Below, piece after piece: positions 16,732 to 22,304 of a stretch of 27,850 nucleotides of DNA. Source of the stretch: a virus; IMG/VR virus record IMGVR_UViG_3300007276_000231, positions 1 to 27,850 of that record; one strand, 5' to 3'. The notes under the pieces were generated by a model. The model worked only from the letters and a program-made list of their open reading frames with translations, searched no databases and had not been told where the DNA came from. Within the stretch, counting starts at the first letter, position 1. Each line of letters begins with the position of its first letter. A program made the position numbers and the translations under genes.

Positions 16732-17041
16732 GGTCTTTCTGGCCGAGATATTGCTTGCCTAACCAAATCAACATGCCGGGGTTTTCTTTGTTTACTCCGA
16801 CATTCCATTGCCCGCGTCTGATTGAAACGTTGCCTTCCGAACTGTGCTTTTTATACAAGGCTTCAAAATTTGGCACGCCGCGTTCTTTCAAGCGACGGTT
16901 TAGCGTGGTGTCTGACATATCCATGACAAAGCAGATTTCATCCCGCGTGCATTGAATGCGTATCATGTTCATCATCTGCTCATATTCTTTGTCGGTCAGC
17001 GGCTTTGATGGTCCCTTTGGGCCTGTCTTATTGCCTGTCAT
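16640..17041 (-). CDS. terS: Terminase small subunit
   Basis: A 133-aa protein just before the large terminase. I choose the ATG at 17041, 2 nt after the upstream methyltransferase stop and preceded by GAGGT, over a 40-residue upstream extension that would lie inside the methyltransferase gene. The N-terminal part (TDKEYEQMMNMIRIQCTRDE, then CFVMDMSDTTLNRRLKERGV) is a DNA-binding helix-turn-helix typical of these subunits. MLIWLGKQYLGQKDHVE is a conserved phrase of phage small terminases. The C-terminal 30 residues overlap the start of the large subunit gene. It would recognise the packaging site and recruit the large subunit. Confidence 0.88.
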   Translation of the reverse strand: MTGNKTGPKGPSKPLTDKEYEQMMNMIRIQCTRDEICFVMDMSDTTLNRRLKERGVPNFEALYKKHSSEGNVSIRRGQWNVGVNKENPGMLIWLGKQYLGQKDHVEAQTNITRIPFDGWHIESATKPDTPDAD

Positions 17042-17043
17042 AT

Positions 17044-17643
17044 CTACCTCGCCCGCAAGACGCAGGCACGCGCTTTTTCGCATTGTGCCTCGTCTATATC
17101 CACGCCGATTGCCTTTGCGCCCAACGCCTCCGCCACAGCCGGGATTGTTCCCTGCCCGCAAAACGGGTCAACAATTTCATCTGATGCCTTCATAGCCCAT
17201 TCAACTGCAACCCTTGCGGCCAAGATGCCTGTGCCGTTTGGATACAAGACATTGCCGCGCCTGATTGTGTCGGGCGTTGCTGTCCCCGGCTTTCCGTTAA
17301 ACGCTAACAGGTGCGAAAACCCCGGCCTGTGTATATCAACCGCCCCGACATCGCGGCGCAGTGCTATTTTATGCCAAGCAAGCGATGCGCCCCCTGATGC
17401 CTCGAATATGGCTTTGGGCTTTGACCAAGTTTCGCCGCCGTGCTTTCTGTCTGTGACATAAAACACAACTGGCCCGCCTGATGCTTTGAAGCAAAGGCGG
17501 GCGGCGTTGATGAACCATTCCCGCCAATCGGCAAGAGGCAAACCGATTTCCTCTGCGTCAGGCGGGCTTGTGACGATTGCGCCGCAAGTGTTTTGCTGCA
17601 TCCAATCAATCGCGTCAGCGCAGATGATTTCCTTATGCGGCAT
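17044..17643 (-). CDS. DNA methyltransferase, beta-type motif order (N4-cytosine or N6-adenine)
   Basis: A 199-aa protein from the ATG at 17643 (ATG at 17655 or TTG at 17688 are alternatives). A G-run (GGGGGG) lies 4 nt before 17643. Catalytic motif IV appears first as TSPPDAE (residues 25-31), an SPPD variant of the usual SPPY/DPPY. The AdoMet-binding motif I appears near the end as VDPFCGQGT (158-166), followed by GVDIDEAQCEKARA. This order is the beta class of amino-methyltransferases. It is small, with a short target-recognition region. It overlaps the upstream methyltransferase by 11 nt and lies 2 nt before the small terminase start, so modification and packaging genes are co-expressed. 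Target base and site are unknown. Confidence 0.82.
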   Translation of the reverse strand: MPHKEIICADAIDWMQQNTCGAIVTSPPDAEEIGLPLADWREWFINAARLCFKASGGPVVFYVTDRKHGGETWSKPKAIFEASGGASLAWHKIALRRDVGAVDIHRPGFSHLLAFNGKPGTATPDTIRRGNVLYPNGTGILAARVAVEWAMKASDEIVDPFCGQGTIPAVAEALGAKAIGVDIDEAQCEKARACVLRAR

Positions 17644-18529
17644 CAAACCCCCCATCGTCGCTTCCGCCTTCTGGCATTGCAAATTCAACGTGGCCGCACG
17701 CTTCCGTGGCTTTCTTGCCGTCGCCCTTTACGAACACCAAAACATTCTGGTGCGTCTTGCCTAGCTTGCGGCCCGCGTCGAATTGCCTGCCTGCCCTGAT
17801 CGGCAAAGAACCGACAGCCGTGACCAAAATTGCCTCGTTATAGTAATTCAGCCCAGCGGCTTTGAACGCCTCGACGGTATCGCCCACAAAATTGTAATAG
17901 TTGCCCTTCTTGTCGCGCACTTCGCCAACCACAAAGCAGGCAAAGCGGTTGTCTTTTAGCTGTGCGCAGGCTTTTGCAATGATGTCAAAATAGGCTGGCT
18001 TGAATTCTGCATAGGAAAGCGTTGAAAGGTCATCGGGGTCATCGCTGTAAACTTCAAGGTCAGCATAAGGCGGGCAACTAAAAACAAAGTCGGCTTCAAC
18101 GTCGCCGCAAACGTCAGGGATTTTGCGGCTGTCGGCGCAATGCCATATCGGCGGGTTTTCGGGGCATAGGTCCGCGCCCTGAATGCGATTGGCTTCAACC
18201 TGTTCCTGTCGCAATTCCACGCCGACATATTTGCGGCCTAGCTTTGACGCAACAACGCCGCGCACTGAACCGCCTGCAAAGGGGTCAAGCACTACGCCGT
18301 CAGGCGGGCTGAACCAGCTATAAGCCAATTCGCACAGAACGGGGTCAAAGATTGACGTGCCAGATGCAACCGCATCATCGCCATCCGAGCAACCGCCAGA
18401 AAGCCCCTTGTCACGCATCGAATCCGTTGTGCCGACCGTCTTAATAGGTGCGCCCATCTTTGCCCCCCCCTCTTTGCCTTCGCCGCGCATTAGGTCTTGG
18501 CCGAATGTGGCCGCTTTACGTTTAGCCAT
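17633..18529 (-). CDS. DNA methyltransferase (amino-MTase, AdoMet motif before SCPPY)
   Basis: A 298-aa protein with motif I VVLDPFAGGSVRG (residues 79-91), the acidic end of the next strand VGVELRQEQ, and catalytic motif IV FSCPPYADLE (150-159). These identify an N6-adenine or N4-cytosine methyltransferase with motif I preceding motif IV, as in alpha or gamma classes. The C-terminal half (SLPIRAGRQFDAGRKLGKTH, then QNVLVFVKGDGKK) is the usual end of such enzymes. The ATG overlaps the ParB-like gene stop (TAATG). Residues 20-23 are encoded over a run of eight G, and an in-frame ATG at codon 25 follows it. In many phages a ParB domain and this type of methylase are one polypeptide; here they are separate but coupled. 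Confidence 0.88.
   Translation of the reverse strand: MAKRKAATFGQDLMRGEGKEGGAKMGAPIKTVGTTDSMRDKGLSGGCSDGDDAVASGTSIFDPVLCELAYSWFSPPDGVVLDPFAGGSVRGVVASKLGRKYVGVELRQEQVEANRIQGADLCPENPPIWHCADSRKIPDVCGDVEADFVFSCPPYADLEVYSDDPDDLSTLSYAEFKPAYFDIIAKACAQLKDNRFACFVVGEVRDKKGNYYNFVGDTVEAFKAAGLNYYNEAILVTAVGSLPIRAGRQFDAGRKLGKTHQNVLVFVKGDGKKATEACGHVEFAMPEGGSDDGGFDAA
18463..18470 (-). repeat. G8 homopolymer inside the methyltransferase reading frame
   Basis: The minus strand has eight consecutive G within codons 20-23 of the methyltransferase gene (plus strand: eight C). It is the longest G/C mononucleotide run I noticed in the window. Runs of this length in methylase genes are classic slippage sites, and an in-frame ATG at codon 25 lies just downstream. 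Confidence 0.85.
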
Positions 18530-19257
18530 TATGAACTCCGCCCAATCAGCCCATCGGCAATTAGTCTTTCCCTCGCTTGTGGAGTTGAAAACTTCTTGCC
18601 TTCCCTTTTTTCTAGCGCCCTTTTTTGCGCATAAAAGTCCATATTGCCTGTGGTTTCAGGATGTCCCAAAGCGTTTTCCCCACGCCCTAATTCGGACGCA
18701 ATCCCCAAAGCAAGCCAAGCCCGCTTGCGGTCCTGCCACCAGCCCTCGCGGGCGTTCAATACGCTAAAAGGCGGGATGCCAAAGCGGTCAGCAAGCGAAC
18801 CCGCGCCACCAGCACCGTCGCCGTCGCCCATTTCTGGCTCATCAAACAAATCACCCAACTCGCCCAAATCAAAGCCCGTCAGCGTCAAATCGAAATTCAA
18901 GTCGCCAAGATCTTTGAACTCGACTTTTAGCATGTCCAAGTCCCAGCCCGCGTTCATCGCCAGCTTGTTATCGGCAATGATGTAGGCCCGCTTTTGCGCG
19001 TCGGTCCATCCGTGCGCGGTCATGGTTGGCACATCGTCCAAGCCCAACTTTTGCGCGGCAAGCAATCGCCCGTGGCCTGCAATGATGCCGCCGTCAGGGT
19101 CTATGAGGATTGGTGTGGTGAAGCCCCATTCTTTGATTGATGCGGCGATTTGGCCGACTTGTTCATCAGAGTGGGTGCGGCTGTTTTTGGCGTAGGGGAT
19201 TAGGTCAGCGACCTTGCGGCGGGCCACGCTATCGGCGGGCCATTCTTGTTTTGTCAT
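18529..19257 (-). CDS. ParB-like N-terminal domain protein, partner of DNA methylase
   Basis: A 242-aa protein from the ATG at 19257. An in-frame ATG at 19347 exists, but a near-consensus promoter (19309-19337) lies inside that extension, so I prefer the shorter form. Residues about 14-85 are a ParB/Sulfiredoxin-type domain: KVADLIPYAKNSRTHSDEQV, SIKEWGFTTPILID, and the nucleotide-binding GGIIAGHGRLLAA. IIADNKLAMNAGWD and an acidic Gly-rich linker follow. The C-terminal DRFGIPPFSVLNAREGWWQD and ELGRGE phrase is, to my memory, commonly found in ParB-methylase fusion proteins. It is first in the late operon and overlaps the methylase gene as TAATG. It probably acts with the methylase on DNA; a partition role is unlikely because no ParA is present. 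Confidence 0.85.
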   Translation of the reverse strand: MTKQEWPADSVARRKVADLIPYAKNSRTHSDEQVGQIAASIKEWGFTTPILIDPDGGIIAGHGRLLAAQKLGLDDVPTMTAHGWTDAQKRAYIIADNKLAMNAGWDLDMLKVEFKDLGDLNFDLTLTGFDLGELGDLFDEPEMGDGDGAGGAGSLADRFGIPPFSVLNAREGWWQDRKRAWLALGIASELGRGENALGHPETTGNMDFYAQKRALEKREGKKFSTPQARERLIADGLIGRSS

Positions 19258-19308
19258 CGGGCGTCCCGTCCGTTTGTGGCCTTGGCGTCCTGCCTTGGCG
19301 GTGCTTGC

Positions 19309-19337
19309 AGAATACATGCGCAGTGATGCGCGGTCAA
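19309..19337 (-). promoter_or_regulatory. Candidate sigma70-type promoter of the leftward late operon
   Basis: On the minus strand TTGACC (19337-19332) and TATTCT (19314-19309) are separated by exactly 17 nt. Transcription would start near 19302, giving a leader of about 45 nt before the ATG at 19257. The spacer carries the word GCGCAT twice, possibly an operator. This placement argues for the shorter ParB-like protein. Confidence 0.65.
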
Positions 19338-19349
19338 TCAATCGCATTT

Positions 19350-19383
19350 AGGTGTTGCATATCCCGTTTGCCCGTTGTAAAAG
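19350..19383 (+). promoter_or_regulatory. Early promoter A with the repeated GTGTTGCATATCCC element
   Basis: AGGTGTTGCATATCCCGT (19350-19367) contains TTGCAT as a -35-like box, 17 nt before TAAAAG (19378-19383). A CCAACCAAAGGAA leader follows before the ATG at 19417. The same element recurs at 22749 and 27599 in the same position relative to gene blocks. It lies between divergent transcription units and is the likely start of the rightward genes. Confidence 0.65.
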
Positions 19384-19416
19384 ATTACCAAGAAAACCAA
19401 CCAAAGGAACGAAACG

Positions 19417-20007
19417 ATGAAAATCCTAGTCGCTTGCGAATACTCTGGCACGGTGCGCGATGCATTCATTGCGCGGGGGCATGACGCCATATCTTGCGAC
19501 CTGCTGCCGACTGACAAAGACGGCCCTCATCATCAAGGCGACGTTTATGACATGCTTAATCAGCCGTGGGATTTAATCATAGCCCACCCGCCATGCACGG
19601 CGTTGACCGTGGCAGGCAACAGCACATACGGCGAAGGCCAACCCAAATATGCCGAGCGGCTTGCGTCGGTTGAATGGACCGTTGCGCTGTGGAACGCGAT
19701 GAAAGCCGCATCGCCGCGCGTCTGCATGGAAAACCCTGTCGGCGTCTTGCGCAGGCTTGGCAACATGCACGCCCCGCAGTTTGTGCAGCCGTATCAGTTT
19801 GGGCATATGGAACAGAAGAAAACTGGCCTGTTCCTTCACGGCCTGCCGCCGCTTGTCGAGACCAACAACGTCTTTGACGAAATGATGAAGCTTCCAAAGA
19901 ACGTGCGCGAGCGGTTGCACTACCTGCCGCCATCGCCTGATAGGTGGAAAGTGCGCAGCACGACTTATCAAGGCATTGCTGACGCTATGGCGGAGCAGTG
20001 GACTTAA
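19417..20007 (+). CDS. C5-cytosine DNA methyltransferase-like protein (short phage form)
   Basis: A 196-aa protein starting MKILVACEYSGTVRDAFIARG, the form of the Rossmann first motif found in a phage family annotated as DNA cytosine methyltransferase. The PPC motif (AHPPCTALTVAGN, catalytic C60) and the ENP motif (MENPVGVL, E105) are present and correctly ordered. At under 200 residues it is about half the length of a classic C5 enzyme and lacks an obvious large target-recognition domain. It may modify with little sequence specificity, or act on nucleotides or another substrate; this is open. It is the first gene after early promoter A, with AAAGGAA upstream of the ATG. Early timing would fit anti-restriction. 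Confidence 0.78.
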   Translation: MKILVACEYSGTVRDAFIARGHDAISCDLLPTDKDGPHHQGDVYDMLNQPWDLIIAHPPCTALTVAGNSTYGEGQPKYAERLASVEWTVALWNAMKAASPRVCMENPVGVLRRLGNMHAPQFVQPYQFGHMEQKKTGLFLHGLPPLVETNNVFDEMMKLPKNVRERLHYLPPSPDRWKVRSTTYQGIADAMAEQWT

Positions 20008-20049
20008 CCAACGGGGATTTACCCCCACCAACCCAGAAGGAAAGAACCG

Positions 20050-20316
20050 ATGAAACTCGAAAGCCTATCAATCGCCCCGAAGCAAACCTACTCCGCCGCC
20101 GGGCCAAAAAACCCATACATTGCAACGCTGCGTGTCAGCTACAATGAGAACACAATGCAAGTGACGCTAGGACACGAAACATGCGTGCGCATTCTCGCCC
20201 TTGCTGGCGACGAAATCGCGCAGGCCGCGCAAATCCAAATTCAGGATTTTGTCAGAACCGCGATTGCAGTCAATGAAATGCCTCTGATTGAAGGGGATGC
20301 AAAGCAAAGCGAATAA
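20050..20316 (+). CDS. Hypothetical protein, 88 aa
   Basis: An 88-aa protein with an AAGGAAAG ribosome site about 6 nt before the ATG. It begins MKLESLSIAPKQTYSAAG, then KNPYIATLRVSYNENTMQ, a strand-rich pattern, followed by a helix (CVRILALAGDEIAQAAQIQI) and an acidic C-terminus. No catalytic motif or cysteine cluster is visible and I do not recognise the family. It shares the early operon with the C5 methyltransferase-like gene (42-nt gap containing a small GGGG-ATTTA-CCCC hairpin at 20013-20025) and lies upstream of the VRR-NUC nuclease gene. Confidence 0.8.
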   Translation: MKLESLSIAPKQTYSAAGPKNPYIATLRVSYNENTMQVTLGHETCVRILALAGDEIAQAAQIQIQDFVRTAIAVNEMPLIEGDAKQSE

Positions 20317-20319
20317 TCG

Positions 20320-20388
20320 TGTGGGGCGTGGCTGCGGCTCTTTGGGCAACTGACCAGATCAACACTAAACGGTTGAAATCGCCCCACA
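20320..20388 (+). ncRNA. Candidate structured RNA element in the gap before the VRR-NUC gene
   Basis: TGTGGGGCG (20320-20328) is perfectly complementary to CGCCCCACA (20380-20388), enclosing 51 nt. Inside, TCAAC and GTTGA can form a further small stem. This fills most of the roughly 150-nt gap between 20316 and 20475. There is no T-run after it, so a simple terminator is unlikely. A structured leader, a regulatory element or a small RNA are possible; no known riboswitch was recognised. Confidence 0.4.
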
Positions 20389-20420
20389 AAACTTGATACC
20401 AAATGGAATGGAGAGACACA

Positions 20421-20456
20421 ATGACAAAAGAAAGATGCTTGGATGCCGTGGCCTGA
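20421..20456 (+). CDS. Possible 11-aa leader peptide
   Basis: ATG at 20421 is preceded by a good ribosome site (TGGAGAGACACA) and reads MTKERCLDAVA before TGA. A second 11-codon frame at 20443-20478 (MPWPEPYEAGK) ends in an ATGA overlap with the VRR-NUC gene at 20475. Together they may be two leader peptides, or the remains of one small gene broken by a frameshift. Short length makes both tentative. Confidence 0.35.
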   Translation: MTKERCLDAVA

Positions 20457-20474
20457 ACCATACGAGGCGGGCAA

Positions 20475-20840
20475 ATGAAACTAACCGAGGACCAAATACA
20501 AGCCAGCATCGTTCAGTTTTGGGCGGTGCAAGCACCTGATGCCATCGTTCATCATAGCCGCAACGAAGGCTCGCGCGGTGGCCGGGCTGGCATGATTGAC
20601 GGGGCGCGGGGGAAACGGCTTGGCGTGTGCAAAGGCTACCCCGATTTGATTATCCACTGGCGCATCGCGACGTTCTTCATCGAAGTCAAACGCGAGGGCG
20701 CATATCTGGACAAGACGCAAAAGGCGCTTCATGCGATATTGCAGACGCACGGCCTGCGCGTCTTTGTCTGCCGCTCGGTTGCTGATGCGCAGGAAGTCTA
20801 TGACGAGATGAAAGTTTACACAGCGCGGGCTTCGGTATAA
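20475..20840 (+). CDS. VRR-NUC domain nuclease
   Basis: A 121-aa protein that is essentially one VRR-NUC domain, a PD-(D/E)XK-type nuclease fold. The key residues are visible: an early Glu in HHSRNEGSRGG, the Asp in KGYPDLIIHW, and the E-x-K pair in FFIEVKREGAYLD, followed by the helix QKALHAILQTHGLRVFVCRS. Stand-alone VRR-NUC proteins of phages are thought to cut branched or structured DNA in replication or recombination, or to act as Holliday-junction-type nucleases. A possible 11-codon upstream frame overlaps its ATG. It precedes the DUF1376 replication gene and is followed closely by two hairpins. Confidence 0.88.
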   Translation: MKLTEDQIQASIVQFWAVQAPDAIVHHSRNEGSRGGRAGMIDGARGKRLGVCKGYPDLIIHWRIATFFIEVKREGAYLDKTQKALHAILQTHGLRVFVCRSVADAQEVYDEMKVYTARASV

Positions 20841-20847
20841 AAGAAAC

Positions 20848-20904
20848 AGGCGGGGAGCGTGTGGTGCGCTCAACCCGCCTAAACAACCCGCGAGCAGTCG
20901 GGTT
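20848..20904 (+). terminator. Two consecutive hairpins after the VRR-NUC gene
   Basis: The first stem pairs 20848-20854 with 20874-20880 (AGGCGGG with CCCGCCT) and 20855-20859 with 20867-20871 (GAGCG with CGCTC), a 12-bp stem with an AA bulge and a 7-nt loop. The second pairs AACCCG (20885-20890) with CGGGTT (20899-20904) around 8 nt, followed by TAAATC. The first starts 8 nt after the stop codon. The T-run is poor, so attenuation rather than full termination is likely. Confidence 0.5.
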
Positions 20905-20930
20905 TAAATCAGCGAAGAAAGGTTTCGCCA

Positions 20931-20996
20931 ATGTCTAAAGTTTTACCAGCAACTCACGCTGCGCACAAGCACAAGATGCGCAGGTGTTGCATATGA
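20931..20996 (+). CDS. Possible 21-aa coupled leader frame
   Basis: ATG at 20931, with AAAGG 9 nt upstream, opens a 21-codon frame (MSKVLPATHAAHKHKMRRCC plus I) ending in a TGA that overlaps the next ATG as ATGA. The coupling and ribosome site suggest it is translated and delivers ribosomes to the DUF1376 gene. The product is basic with two adjacent Cys; any function of the peptide itself is unknown. Confidence 0.5.
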   Translation: MSKVLPATHAAHKHKMRRCCI

Positions 20997-21781
20997 GCCT
21001 GCCATATTTCCCTATGTATCCCACAGATTTTGAAGCCGACACGTCCCACCTGACGCTTGCCGAAGATGGCGCATATAATCGCCTCTTGCGCCTCATGTGG
21101 ATGACGCCGGGCTGTTCATTGCCAGATGATGCAGATTGGATAAGACGGCGCATGAGGTGCCAATCAGACGCAGATTTTGAAACCGTGATGACAGTCGTTG
21201 GCGAATTTTTCACGCGAAAATCTGGCCGCATTATCAGTCCTAGGTTAGCTAAGGAACACCAGAAAACAGACCTAGCACATCGAAAAAGAGTTGAAGCAGG
21301 TTCAATGGGGGGTAAGGCTAAGGCCGCGAAATCTAACAATAAAAGCTCTAGCAATGCTAAAGCAATGCTCTACCAACCAGAACCAGAACCAGAACCATAT
21401 AAAAGAGAAGCTAAAGCTTCTATAAAATCAGGCGACAACGATGCTGAAATCATCCAAATTCTAAGCATTGCAGTCTCGCCAAATATCGCAGCGGCTTTTG
21501 TTCAGCACCGCAAGGAGTTGAAAAAGCCAATGACAGCAAACGCGGCAAGCGCGATGATAAAAAAACTTGAAGGCCACCCCGCGCCCGACGATGTTTTGAC
21601 AGACAGCATCGCAAACGGATGGCAGGGCATTTTCCCTGAGAAAACGAAAGGCAAAACCAATGGACACTCAAAGCAAACTTCCCGCGCAGACTTCGACACA
21701 GCGCATCGCGAATACACCCGCCGCGTTGGCAAAGGTGAAATCGACTTCGGACCTGACCCAAGCAATCCATTCGGCGGGTGA
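20993..21781 (+). CDS. DUF1376-containing replication protein
   Basis: A 262-aa protein from the ATG at 20993, which overlaps the stop of the small upstream frame and has AGGTG 6 nt before it. Residues 1-100 are a clear DUF1376 (YdaU-like) domain: YFPMYPTDFEADTSHLTLAE, DGAYNRLLRLMWMTPGCSLP, and DDADWIRRRMR. A low-complexity linker follows (AKSNNKSSSNAKAM and QPEPEPEPYKRE, the latter from a repeated AACCAG hexamer at 21375-21397). A C-terminal helical region with PMTANAASAMIKKLEGH comes next. DUF1376 proteins occur at the replication-initiator or primosome position of many phages and are thought to bind DNA; the function is inferred from context. Confidence 0.85.
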   Translation: MSLPYFPMYPTDFEADTSHLTLAEDGAYNRLLRLMWMTPGCSLPDDADWIRRRMRCQSDADFETVMTVVGEFFTRKSGRIISPRLAKEHQKTDLAHRKRVEAGSMGGKAKAAKSNNKSSSNAKAMLYQPEPEPEPYKREAKASIKSGDNDAEIIQILSIAVSPNIAAAFVQHRKELKKPMTANAASAMIKKLEGHPAPDDVLTDSIANGWQGIFPEKTKGKTNGHSKQTSRADFDTAHREYTRRVGKGEIDFGPDPSNPFGG

Positions 21782-22304
21782 TGATGCTTACACGCTGGAC
21801 CGCACGCGCACTTGCCTGAAATTGTATTACGACCCGGATATGGGCTTTGAAGAACGTGCCGACATGATGGACAGCTATCGCAAGGCGCTGTCAGCGCGTC
21901 CCAAGTGGGCAGTCGCCAAGGCTTTCGATGAATGGGAACGGACAGGGACGCGCAGGCCATCACCAGCCGATTTGAATATCCTTGCAGGTAGGGCGATGCA
22001 GGTTTTGACCGACGAACTGGCAAGGCGCGAAAGGCTGGCGGGCGAACCAAAACAAACCATTGCAGAGCGCACCGACGATGAGCGGGCGGTCGGGTTGCTG
22101 GCGATGCAAAAAGCAGGCTTTACCCCGAAGCGGTTGCAAGCTGTGAGGCGCAAGCGCATGGCGAAAAGCGAGGCGGAATTGTATCAACAGACGGCTTTGG
22201 AACGTGAACCGCATTGGGCAGATGTTGCCGCGCCTGACAGTCCCGAAATGAAAGCGCTGCGCAAGGCCCGCGCAGGCAACCCGCTGATGTTTCCAAACGA
22301 ATGA
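21660..22304 (+). CDS. Hypothetical replication-module protein downstream of DUF1376 gene
   Basis: A 214-aa protein from the ATG at 21660, which lies 122 nt inside the DUF1376 gene and has GAAAGG about 8 nt upstream; GTG at 21735 is an alternative start. The conserved-looking part begins near residue 38 (DDAYTLDRTRTCLKLYYDPD) and continues MDSYRKALSARPKWAVAKAF and RPSPADLNILAGRA, a compact helical region. It then becomes a charged helix (DELARRERLAGEPKQTIAER). No ATPase or nuclease motif is visible. Its place next to the DUF1376 gene suggests a partner in replication initiation, such as a helicase loader or DNA-binding co-factor. It ends in an ATGA overlap with the HNH gene. Confidence 0.75.
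   Translation: MDTQSKLPAQTSTQRIANTPAALAKVKSTSDLTQAIHSAGDDAYTLDRTRTCLKLYYDPDMGFEERADMMDSYRKALSARPKWAVAKAFDEWERTGTRRPSPADLNILAGRAMQVLTDELARRERLAGEPKQTIAERTDDERAVGLLAMQKAGFTPKRLQAVRRKRMAKSEAELYQQTALEREPHWADVAAPDSPEMKALRKARAGNPLMFPNE

Noticed and set aside
17042-17161. 40-residue N-terminal extension of the small terminase
   Set aside because: It overlaps the methyltransferase C-terminus, is Gly/Arg-rich, and a better start with GAGGT lies at 17041.
19258-19347. 30-residue N-terminal extension of the ParB-like protein
   Set aside because: The near-consensus late promoter lies inside this stretch, and the ParB domain is complete from the ATG at 19257. The extension stays possible only if another promoter is used.
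20982-21015. Fourth promoter of the GTGTTGCATATCCC class
   Set aside because: The match stops after 13 bases and no acceptable -10 box follows at 16-18 nt; the bases serve as ribosome site and start codon. Kept as an observation, not as a promoter.
21375-21397. Tandem AACCAG hexamer repeat as a regulatory iteron
   Set aside because: It is short, lies in frame, and encodes the Pro-Glu linker of the DUF1376 protein; no further copies or A/T-rich region suggest an origin.
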